Shown: positions 35,400 to 45,786 of the stretch, piece after piece
How positions within the stretch are numbered: position 1 is the stretch's first letter
Layout: each line of letters opens with the position of its first letter
DNA from: Guadua angustifolia
Taxonomy: Eukaryota; Streptophyta; Magnoliopsida; Poales; Poaceae
DNA: 64,000 bases
NCBI GenBank assembly: GCA_036346375.1
Contig: CM070515.1
Coordinates: 6,594,423-6,658,422, forward strand
Direction: 5' to 3'
Notes under the pieces: model-generated
The model's input: the letters and a program-made list of their open reading frames with translations, nothing else
The model's database searches: none
Told to the model about the DNA's origin: nothing
Translations under genes and position numbers: made by a program

Positions 35400-35480
35400 A
35401 AAATGGAAGTAGAATTTGGGATTAGAACCCAGGACCACACGCACGCAAGGCTATTACTTTACCACTAGGCCTGTAGGCTG
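35400..35480 (-). repeat. tRNA-like (SINE-type) promoter segment
   Basis: The minus strand has a B-box-like GGGTTCTAATCCC (35,430-35,418) and an A-box-like AGGCCTAGTGGTAAAG about 35-45 bp upstream. The cloverleaf does not close properly, so this is not a tRNA gene but may be the head of an old SINE. Confidence 0.3.
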
Positions 35481-35503
35481 GCAACGGTGTTGTGTTTGTA
35501 TTA

Positions 35504-35864
35504 GGGCAATCCTAATACTCCATATCAGCTAGTTTTCATAACTTTAATAGAGCTGCTATATAAGTAAATTAGTGTCATGGCAATAGAGTTATTGAGGTGA
35601 GAGAGGGAAATGATTTCTCATGCAGGAAACTAAGTCCTCCCGTAGACCGATGCGCAAAGAAACTAGACAATTTGCGTTGGGAGCAGAATCGTAGTTTCCA
35701 TCCCCTTCCTCCTAGATCCGATGCATGTATGAAGTCATTAAATTTTTCTCTACATAGAAACTACTATGGAAACTATGCATCGGAGAGACTAGGTCTAAGC
35801 GAATATTTATTGCACTCTCTCACCTCTAGAAACCACTCATAGAAACTATTGGTTGGGATTGCCC
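35504..35864. mobile_element. Tourist-like MITE (PIF/Harbinger type)
   Basis: The left end GGGCAATCCTAATA and the inverted right end GGGCAATCCCAACC match; TTA flanks both ends (35,501-35,503 and 35,865-35,867), the standard Harbinger duplication. 361 bp, no real gene inside. Confidence 0.85.
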
Positions 35865-35867
35865 TTA

Positions 35868-37783
35868 TGGTTGCCATAGCTTTTACCCTCTACCCTCCCT
35901 CTTTTGTTTCCCCTTCCTGATGGTACAGTCTGTTGCACCATTGTACTCTTATTCTCCTTTCCTATCTAATATAATCGTAGCCTCTCTGTCTTTAAAAAAA
36001 CTTAAATGTATAATTCGAATTGAACCAATTTTTTCGCCAGTTTGGAAAATTATCGGGCCCCACCGGCAAAAGATGCAAAATTCCCTACATGTTTCATGAC
36101 TAAGTTAGACTACGCATAATGCAAAATTCCCTATATGTTGCATGAGACCTGGGCACTGGGCCAAACTTTTTTTTTACCTACCTGTGGCACAGTAGATATA
36201 GCATGGCTAAAACACGGCATAAGACATATGCGCATAGGTCGGGCTAGCACGGTATGAATGACAGGGCTAAGTCGAGCCTCGTGGTCGTGCACGATGGACG
36301 ACACGTCACGGCACACCTGTATGGGCCATGCTTGAGCCGGCATAACACGAAATAGGCCCGAAATAGGTATGGTACGTGGCAGGGCACTCTACCTCAATAT
36401 TACGTTATGTTGGGGCTTGTCCTATGGCTGGCGTTTTTTGTGGTCCTCATATACGAAGAAAAAGGAGACAGCGGAGATGCTAAAGGGTGGAGAATGGAGG
36501 CTGGAGAGTACATGCTCACTGACACCGGACACATGCACCGAGCTACTCTGCAATGAGGTACTCTACATTGGGTGTAAGGTTTTTAGCGAGACAGTAACTC
36601 TGTATCTATTCAAGAATGAATAAAATTTATTTCTTTTCCTCTAATATTTGTGTCCACTGTCTCAGTTCTATGCGTTTCTGGCTCCTTTCCCCTGGTCGCA
36701 ATAGTGCAAATGTACCGGACCTGGGTGGCACAGGATGAAATCGGCACAAATCACAAATAGGTCATGTTTGAGCTCGCTAGATACGAGCTGAGTCAGTATG
36801 GCACGGCACGGCACGGCACAATGGGATGATCAGGCTGTGGTGGCACAGCAGGATTTAGACACGTGACATGCGTCCGACTAACCTATACCGTGTCGGTTGA
36901 CACGACGCCACCTGTACTTAGCAGTAAGCTTAGGCTTCTTCACATTGCCTACTTGTCCCTCTGTATGAGTGGGGCTTAGGGGTCATCAGATTTACCACCC
37001 ATCTAGTATTTTGTAGATAAGACACGTAACTAGTTTCTTTATATCTTTAATCCATATGTGTTTACTTTTCCTTGACGATGTTGCCTCTTTGGACCATACC
37101 AATCAAGCAGTCCTTTTCCAAGCCTCTGTATTCAAGTGGGAAAAGATCAGCTATCTCCAGATTCTCCTTAGCGAAAGGTAAAGAAGAGAAAAAGGTGATG
37201 GAAAAGAAAAGTAGTACTCAGGTCAGTATGCCGAAGGTCTCTCCCCTCGTCGATATACAAGTGATTTTGTGAGGAACTTGTCAAAATAAATAAGGGAAAC
37301 AATAAAGATACAACATGCAATAATTAATTTGCATCGACGTGCATGGTGACAGCTGAGAAGTCTGAGACTACTTGTATAAACCTACCGACACTTGCAGTTT
37401 TCCCAATGCATGTCTGTGTATTTATTTTTATTTGATAAATAAAGAGCACACCAAAACTCAAGTATACAAAAAATCGAGCTGCATCTGTGTAGAGATGAAG
37501 ACAGCAATTTTTAAGAGAACGGAAGGTAGACTCTGAAATGTACTTTTCTATACATTGTTCTGCAACTTAAACCCATACTTGTCTCTCTCTTTTCCATTGC
37601 ACTGCAGTATCTTTAACCGATGAACAGCTCTTGATGTTGATTTCTGTGTCATCACAAGAGTATCTATGCAAACACCTCCTCGTAACCTGTAAATGAATCT
37701 GTGAAGAAATATCGTGCTTTCTAGGCTTTCTTAACTCTCAATTTTCTGCTACTGCTCTGTTCCCTGCATTCCGGAACATGCTG
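35868..37783. other. Spacer and 3' flank of the MYB gene, with dispersed repeat
   Basis: Positions 36,130-36,365 and 36,690-36,930 hold CACGGCACGG-rich repetitive DNA. The part at 36,590-36,730 (AATGAATAAAATTTAT, AATAGTGCAAATG) matches 43,370-43,470 and 46,265-46,360 in the tandem duplication. The MYB 3' UTR presumably occupies the top of this interval; minus-strand AATAAA-like signals occur near 37,422-37,441. Confidence 0.4.
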
Positions 37784-39284
37784 CTAGATATTCTCGAAAG
37801 ACAAGGGCACTCTTTGCAAATCCTTGTCATACATATCTGTTACTGCCTGGAGATGTTGTTGTGGCTGCAGATTTTGACACCAAGCTGCACAGAGCCCCTC
37901 CACGTTGAATTGGCTCTCGGCCTTAACCACGTCTTCATACAGTGATTGGCTAATGCTCTGCATGGCTGCGGATGTCTCTGGGAAGGTTTCGTGGAGCAAG
38001 TCCGGCCACTTGAGTTCTTCCTCAAGGTGCACTTGGCTATCTTTGTCTGGCGCTAGATCGGTCCATGGGAAGATGCTGTTCTCCAGAAGCGAGCTTGAGC
38101 TTTGCAGCTCGAATCCCAAGCCGTTGCTTCCACTGCTCCCCGTACTGCTACTGTTGCTAGGATTGGTAGTGTCCCAGTAGAATTGGGCATCGTGGATGCC
38201 GGTGCCTCCAGAGTGTGGATTGCCTGGTGACAGATTGAGCCCTGTCGATGTTGAGAGAGTTGGCGGCATCACAGTGGAAATTGTGCTTCCACTGGACTCA
38301 TTCTGGTTAAACCAGAGTGATTTCGTGCCTCCACCATCCCTGCTGCTAAATTCATTGCTGTAGCAAAACAGCTGCTGGAAAGGGAAATCGGGAATTGGGC
38401 CTGATGAACGGCAGCTGGGGAGCTTCTGATGACCAGAATCAAGCTGGTCGAGAAATAACCCCTTTGGTGGCACCTTCAGACGTGCCAAGCTTGGAGTTTC
38501 TGTGCGATGCTTACCAAGCACTGGCAGCAGCTCTGATGATTGTGCCGTCTCGCTGAGAAGGTGGCTCAAGTTGCCAAGAGCACCACCACTTGACGGGTCG
38601 ACATCGCTGGACTCAGAGGTCCTTTCAGTGCTGATGGTGGGAGCTGCTTTGCTGCGATCAACCTGGATGAGGGGCTTGTGGGTGTTGGGGTCAATTCCTT
38701 TCTGTCGCAGCTTCTTCTTGATGCACGAGTTCCAGAGGTTCTTGATCTCATTGTCAGTTCTTCCAGGCAGTCGTGTTGCAATCTGAGACCACCTGCTCGT
38801 CGATGTGAAAAATCCCATAGTCAAACAAGGCTTGCGTTGAATTAACTAGGTCCTGAATTCTAGCAGTGCAGCTTGGGCTTAAATATACCTGTTCCCTAGG
38901 ACAGCATGGAGTTGGATGATGAGGTCTTCCTCCTCCTGAGAGAATGCACCTCGTTTGAGGTCAGGCTTCAGGTAGTTTATCCACCTCAGCCTACAGCTCT
39001 TGCCACACCTCTGAAGCCCTGCAACCATTCACCAGGAAAGTTTCAGGAGATTTGGATAGAGTGAGGAGAAATAAATGGTCTTGGAAAAGAACTGGAAGCA
39101 AAGGAAGGAGATAATTGACAAGAATAAAGTGCAGAATATTTTGATACGCACCTGCAAGTTTTGGGACAGTGCTCCAGCAGCCGTGCCCGTGCTTGTTTAT
39201 GTGGTTCATGAGCTTCTCATCCTCCTCTGGGGACCAAAGCCCCTTCCTCAGCTTCTGCTTGTAGCAGCAGGAATGCCTCCCCAT
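37784..39284 (-). CDS. R2R3-MYB transcription factor, MYB61/MYB86-like (subgroup 13), 423 aa
   Basis: Exons: 39,284-39,152 (133 nt), 39,018-38,889 (130 nt) and 38,792-37,784 (1,009 nt, with TGA/TAA-type stop at the end). Introns of 133 and 96 bp have GT-AG ends in the standard R2R3-MYB phases. R2 carries W17, W37 and W57; R3 carries F70, W89 and W108, the DNA-contacting helices. MGRHSCCYKQKLRKGLWSPE and LRQKGIDPNTHKPL are hallmarks of the AtMYB50/55/61/86 group, nuclear regulators linked to secondary wall, lignin and stomatal or carbon-allocation programmes in other plants. The C-terminal ~295 residues are serine-rich with an acidic WPDLLHETFPETS stretch, a likely activation region. The chosen start gives the conserved MGRH; an upstream in-frame ATG at 39,359 exists. 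No frameshift or missing residue; it looks functional. Confidence 0.95.
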
Positions 39285-42117
39285 TGAAGGCAATGCAGAA
39301 GCTGAAGCTAAGCTCTGTAATCTGCACAGCGCACACACTGAGGAATTCCCACAGCTCACAATTCTGCGCAGGTAAGCCTCTAGAATGGAATTGTGGGAAG
39401 TGTTACAGACATAGAGTCTACATATAGTAGTAACCTATATACTGGTGCTTGATAGGGTGGAGCTGGTGGCAGGATGGCAGCTACTAGTGGCTGAAGATAC
39501 AAGGATTTGGAGGAAGGCACAGGTAGGTTAGAGGGCAATCTTCTCCGTTTCTTTACAGGCCTCCCTCCCCGTTTGCCCCTTCTTTAAAGCTGGAGGCTGT
39601 GTGTGGGCAGTTTTAGCCCTTCTGTTTCTTTCTTGTTTCTCAGTAAGCGTGTGTGGGTTTCTGTCTTATCATCCCCTAAGAATCTCTGTCCGTTGCAAGC
39701 GTCGGTGGGTTTGCACCTCCCTTTGTCCCTGACAGTCTAAGAAACTCCAGCGGTCCAGCCTATTAAAAGAAACTCCACATTTTTCATCCTTCCTTCGTCA
39801 AGTATGTTACTTTGTGCACAAGCCAGTTAAAGTAAAACAGGATTGTCAAAGTTACATAATTAGGAAAAGGATTGATATTTTTTCTCCTGTGGTGAATGAA
39901 TGAGACCTGGAGAGCAGCTAGTCCGTCACTGCTACTACGAATTTTTTTCCCCCAGGAATTTGTGTGGTACAAGTATTCCATGCATGGAAAGTGTACACTT
40001 GGACTTGGGGAGCTTCTTTCGTCATGCTCATTAAAACCCAATTTGCTTACATCTATCCTAGATTTCTGGTATACCCACATGGTTATGCACTCCTGGTTCA
40101 TTTTATCTTCAATGTCGTGCTAGGCCTAAGTATTATTCTTCACCTTTTGTTTTACATGAAAGCCACTGCATCACTTCTTACCTGGAGAAAGCTTCCATCA
40201 ATCATCGAGGAGGGGCGGCATCAAATGTTTGTATTCCAGGACAGAGAGAATCTTCCTTTTCTTTATCTCAAGCAGCCAGCAGTGTTGATTTTGTTTACGA
40301 CCTCCGAGTTCCAATCAGAAGCCTGTGCTCCAGTCCAAGAAAAAGCATGTTGGAACCTCTGAAGATGTCTGTTTGCTGAAAGAAAAGGTTTGATTCTTGA
40401 TGATTTGAGGACACAATGTCATCCTCTTAGTGTCCATGTGATCGTAGATGCTGTTCTGATTAACCAAACACAGAAGCTATTATTATTGATTGAACGTTTT
40501 ATAATCTGGTTGATCTGTACGATTCGGCCTTTCCTGATCCTCAGAAGCTTCCTTTGCTCCTTTGCGAAGACTTTCTGGGGGCTTTGTATGTTCCTGAAGA
40601 TTTCAGTAGGTAGTGTGTTGTCAGGGCCACCGTGCAATTAGGAAAAACAGATGTGCATGGAATCGCACATTATTTTGACAATGTATTCTTTTAAGTGGAG
40701 GTTTTTAGTCATTCATGAACTTAGGCATCACTCATTATCACAATCTGTTTCAGGATTTCCCCCTGTTGAATCAGAATAATAGCTCCATGGAAAGGATCCT
40801 CCCTTTTTCTTTTCCTTGCCGCTGAACTATATGATTTTGTTTTTTCATTGGCTTCTTGGATACCATTTTATCACATGATGCCAATAATTAAAGGCATCGT
40901 TAAGACAAATAGACTTGGTGAGAAAAGAAGCAAAGCCATCTGCAAGCCTCCTATTGGAAGGCGATCACGGGGAAAGCAGGTTTGATAAATAGGGCATCTT
41001 TTGTGGGGTCGCATGCATGGGCCCACCCTCTTATTGTATACGGTCCATGATTAAGGATTAAGCCAGCGCTTGCTGTGCTCAGCTAGCGTTTCGTCGCTTG
41101 TGTTTCAAGTACTAGTACATTTTGGAAAAGCAAATTGGTAAATTTTATTCTACTTCTCGCATGCAAACCGACTTGAACAGAGGATTGTATGGAAAATTTT
41201 CCAACTGAAAATTACAAAAATATGATCATTAGAGGAAATTAAAGAATGACCTTTTTCCTTAACTCTAGATCGAAAACAACTAAATGGAAGCCTCTTTTTT
41301 CTTTGTTTCTTCAAAATTGAAGCTTTGTTTACTTTTTTATTTATACACAAGCCAAATAATAATTTGTTTTCATGCTATGGCTTCCTTTAGGATAGGTTCT
41401 GATTGTACAGATTTTGGATTGTAGTCAACTATCTGGAGAAACGGCTGTCTGAAGAATCTGATCGTTCGGTAATCCTGATTGTTTGTGCTAATTGTTGTCG
41501 GTGTCAACGACAGACAAGAGTGACAAGGGGGGCTTGGATCGGCGGCGGAAGCCCTCGGGCCTGTGTCCACTCGTGGGGAAGCAGAACCCATAGAATCGGG
41601 TGGGTAACAGCTTCTGATTTTGTGTATAAATCAACTTATGATTGCGGAAGAATTTATCTAGAATCCTCCTGTTCGGTAGATAATCCGCTTTTCTTTTAAG
41701 CAGAAGCTATCCTGAATGAAGCCCCTTTCATTTCAGCTTCTGCATAGCTTTTGCTTAAAAACAAGCAGATTGTCTGCCGAATAGGAGAATTCTGGATAGC
41801 TTTTCCCACAATCAGTAGCTGCCATCTACATAGAATCAGAATCAGGCTGAAACCTAATTCTCTCTAATTCTTGTTGATTCTCACTGGCCTTGTTTGGAAC
41901 CTCAAAGTCGCAGTTGGTCCGGCCCAATTCTTTCACAATCAAAAGCAACTTCTCTTATAATCTAGACTCTATAATAATCCAGAAGCTGAAATGAAGAGAG
42001 CCAAAACCTATATTTTGGATATAATATCCTAGAACCTTTTCCAAACTCCTTGCTCCCGGCCATTCCCATTATTTCAGCTCCATTCCTGCTCTCTAGATAG
42101 GACATCGATTGAACTCG
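39285..42117. other. MYB leader/promoter side and spacer
   Basis: On the minus strand a TATATAGG box at 39,441-39,434, about 150 bp above the MYB ATG, is a possible TATA element. From 39,880 to 42,100 no gene was recognised; the 41,450-42,100 part (AGAAGCT-rich) has the flavour of an old MITE but I could not define ends. Confidence 0.35.
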
Positions 42118-42830
42118 TGCGTTTGGTTCAAGGGCAAAGGGTGGATGGGATGACCCCATTCATCTCTTTGCACTTTTCCAGCTGTTTGTTTAGATAGATA
42201 GGTGGATAAGAGCATCTAACTCTAAAAAGGCGCGTATCGCAATGCTTGCGAAATATTTAGTGAAAACATGCACATAACTAAGAAAAGTTCAAAAATTCTG
42301 AAAAAAATCATGGATGTACATATCAGCTTACCCCATCTACATATAAAATTTCATGATCAAATTCATCCTATACTAGAAGTTACAAAAAAACAAACTTGAT
42401 TATGAGCACTATTCCCTGCTCATGATCAAGTTTGTCTTTTTATTACTCTTAGCACAGGACGAATTTGATCATGAAATTTTATATGTAGATGGGGTAAGCT
42501 GATATGTACATCCATGATTTTTTCAGAATTTTTGAAACTTTTCAGTGGCAGTGCACCATGCTTTCACCAAATATTCATGCAAGCACAATGATACGCCGCC
42601 TCTAAAAAATATTCCTCGAAGATGCTGGATAAGACCATTTGACTTTCATTCCACTAACTAAATTTGAACTCTCATTCTATCCACCACCCAACTCTTATCG
42701 TATCCAACTATCATCCCTCCAAACAAAAAAAAAATTAGCTTATCTTATCGATCTTTTATCCCATCATCCTATCAATCTCTCACCCTATCATGTCCACCTT
42801 TTGTCTTTGAACCAAATAGACCTGAAGTTG
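42118..42830. mobile_element. Outer TIR element, split by a nested MITE
   Basis: The left arm GTTTGGTTCAAGGGCAAAGG...GGATGGGATGA and the inverted right arm TTTGGTTCAAAGACAAAAGG...GGACATGATAGGG resemble each other over about 35 bp. The 42,212-42,625 element sits inside with its own duplication. The exact outer ends and duplication are not resolved. Confidence 0.5.
42212..42625. mobile_element. Foldback MITE with 9-bp duplication (MULE-like), hairpin copy 2
   Basis: The direct repeat TGGATAAGA flanks it at 42,203-42,211 and 42,626-42,634; the tips are GCATCT/AGATGC. Nested inverted repeats run inwards: CTCTAAAAAGGCG..GTATC, CAATGCTTGC, AATATTTAGTGAAAACATG, then a ~90-bp inner stem homologous to the hairpin at 22,803, ending in an extra small hairpin (CTTGATTATGAGCA/TGCTCATGATCAAG) around 42,398-42,435. 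A 9-bp duplication points to Mutator-type mobilisation. Confidence 0.8.
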
Positions 42831-42892
42831 CCACGATTGACGAGGGTAGAAATTCAAAACGGATTTAAGTGCCAGCACAGGTCGAAAGCAAC

Positions 42893-45786
42893 AGAAAAAC
42901 ACAGCCTTTACGCCCAGCCTATACGGCGAGCTGGGACGCCGTCGGTACCATCCATGACGACGCTCTAACACGGCGGTCCATCCATATTCCGTTCCATCCC
43001 CATCCCCTCGTATTTACATACGCTCGTAGCTTGGCGAGATCGATTGGAACAAAGCTTAATCAGGGACCATGGGGTTGGCTATGTGCATGCCAACTAACTC
43101 GAAATGATGCGCACTTGTCGTGGATTTTATATCTCGCCGTCTTGTTATATTCTGCGATTAATCTGTAATTAACAGGTGTTTTTGTTCCGTGGGTTTTATT
43201 TTCGTGGTCTGAATGGTCACCGGAGGAGGAGGCGCAGCAGGACAGATGGGATGTGTCTGTATATGAAGCATAGACTTGGGCAGTGCTTTTTGGGGCCAGC
43301 TGTGGTGGACGCGGATCCTCTGCCGTCGCCACTTTTTTTATCAACCGTTGTATCGACACTTTTTTTACGAAGAATGAATAAAATTTAGTTTTTTTTAATA
43401 TTTGTGTTCACTGTCCGAGCCACGTTCGTCTCTAACTCCTTTTCTCTTTTCGTAATAGTGCAAATGGGCCAACCTAGAGACATAGTATAAATATAACATG
43501 ATATGATAATAGACCATATCTGAACTCGTCAAGTATAAGTTAGATCGATATAGCACGAAATGGTAAGCAGGCTAGGCTACAGCGGTGTGGCACGGTCTAA
43601 CTCTCAGTCTATCGTGCCCGTGCCCGGCACGATGCTCAGGAATGATGCATAAGTCGTCGTAGACTCGTGGGTCGCTGTCAGCTTGTTTTTGGTCTCTTTT
43701 CACTGCTAGCTGGCCATGTATGTATGCATGCCCACGCATACATATACGGATTTTTCGTATGACAGCGAGTGACAGTTTTGTTGCTACACTTGTCTCTTGG
43801 AGCATTCGGCCCTGTCAAAAAGAGGGCGTTCGCAGTTGGGTTATTGTACTGATTCTTTCTTTCAACCGAGTCCTTTTGCCTGAAACTTTCTAATTGGGCA
43901 CCTCTGCGTCTCCGATTCCCTTGCCATCCCCCATCAAGTCTCTCAAACGCTTCCTCCTCAGCGGGACGATGAGCTTGACTGCTCTAGGTGTCCTTTGGCC
44001 CTCCTCCAGTGCTCGAGGAAGAAGCGCAAATTTGCTCCAACTAACAAGGACACAACTGCCAATTGGCAAGCCCCGCTACGCTCCACGACGGTGAACAAGG
44101 TCTTGACTTAGGGTCTTAGAGCATCTTCAATAGTTAAGCCTTAAAATAGAGTATTATACCTCAAAATAGGGTCTAAACTAAAAAAATTAGGACCCAAGAT
44201 AACTATTGACTCCAGCAATTAGACCATAAATCTCCAATTCTTCATTCATCCCTGCGTCTTCACGACGAGAGGACTCCTCACCTGATGGTTCCCGTCGGAC
44301 CAAACAATGGCGCCGAATGTGTAGTCGCGGCGCCGCCAAGGCGTCCCTCACCGCTGGCTTACAGAACTCCTTCTCTGCCCACGCTCCGAACGCCCGGCGT
44401 CGAGGTCACCACACCTGCGCCCTCGGGTTGCCGACGACGGCAATGGCCGTGTCGTGCCCGGCACTTCGACATTCTTGACCTGCGCCCGCCCGTAAATGCG
44501 TCGGCCGGGCCAGTCATACACGGTGATGGAAGGGTGGTTGAGGTCTGGATCTTTGAAGAACACACGGAACCTGATACGACGCCTCATTGAAGAGCTCCAT
44601 CGATGGGGTCGGAGAGGAGCGTTGCTAAATATAGCAACAGGGCTCTGAGTCCTAAACCTATTTTGATAATTTTTCTCAAAATACAATCTCTGTTGGAGTG
44701 CTTTTTTTCCATCAAAACCCTATAATTACAAGTAGCAACCTATTTAGGGCTCTTCTTGGAGATGCTCTTAGGCGAAGCCAGTAAAAAAACATAGAAGTAT
44801 GGACTCAAAAAATTATGTTAAATTAAAATAAATATATTAAATAACTTGTGTTATATTATTGTTGGTTTGAGGATTACTAAAAATACTTTATTATTTGAGA
44901 AATATATGTACTGCTAAACATTAAACTTTGTAAGTCTATGAATAAATTAACACCAATCAATCAAACAAATTAGTTATTGAATTTATTCAACCAATTTACA
45001 TAGTTATAATTGATAAAACAAATCATAAATCAAAACAAAGGCTCAGTATCACCTTTTATTGTTTTGGTTAACCCACTTAGCTTGGCCAGTACAGTTGACC
45101 CACGCCACCGCCTTCTCTACTTGTTCGCCATCGCCACGGTGGGTTGCCCGTCACCACACGCCTGAGTGCTCTCGCTAGCTCCCCGGCATCCACTCTCTGC
45201 GATGCACATCAAGCGCCCTTGAATCGGTAGGTTGTCATGTCCTCACGAAAGAGAGAGATTGAGTCGCATCCTCTCCTCTCTCTCTCTCTCTATGTATAGT
45301 CTTTGGGTGTGTCTAGGATTTGAATAGCCTCCAATAAGCAACGGATGTTAAATGATACTTTTTTAGATGAAGGAAGATTTTATTAATTTCAAGAACATTA
45401 CATCAAGATGATACAAGTTCTTAAAATTTCTCCCTCCGCTAACAAGAAGCACACAACCCTTAAACAAAACAAAAAGAAAAAAAAAGAAGCCTTGATTGCT
45501 ACCGACTGGATCGCAGAGCTCTCCCCTTTTCATTGAATTGCTTAGCGAAAACATCATCGAAATCTTCTTGGCGTAAGCAATCCGCACCTGATTTCCAACA
45601 TTCTGGATTTTCCAACATTCGGGCGCCACCACCAAGAACACCGCGCTATTTGAAATTGCGCCCCAAAATCTTGAACGCGATCACGGACTCTATATCGCCT
45701 ATGACCACCAACTTGAAATCTTGGGGGCGAAGACCACCACGAGCGGGACGAAGTGGACCACCATAGCTGCGACCATTAAATCGATC
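42893..45786 (+). repeat. 2.9-kb direct tandem duplication, unit 1
   Basis: Starts AGAAAAACACAGCCTTTACG and ends ATTAAATCGATC. Unit 2 follows without any gap. Most stretches are nearly identical to unit 2, except a GC-rich piece (44,285-44,580 against 47,177-47,470) and a few short segments with many indels. It contains a Harbinger-like element (44,119-44,767) and the truncated tail of a minus-strand retroposon (45,361-45,786). Short ORFs are duplicated along with it but none is recognised. Confidence 0.93.
44119..44767. mobile_element. PIF/Harbinger-like element in unit 1
   Basis: Ends GAGCATCTTCAATAG and TTGGAGATGCTC are inverted; TTA flanks both sides (44,116-44,118 and 44,768-44,770). 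The centre holds a GC-rich segment with a minus-strand frame reading DPDLNHPSITVYDW that looks like captured gene sequence, not identified. Confidence 0.7.

Noticed and set aside
35400..35480. A tRNA gene on the minus strand
   Set aside because: A- and B-box-like words are present, but acceptor and anticodon stems do not pair; at most a SINE head.
39880..40660. A gene upstream of the MYB locus
   Set aside because: Several plus-strand frames of 70-130 codons occur but overlap in different frames, carry no recognisable motif and show no clear splice structure.
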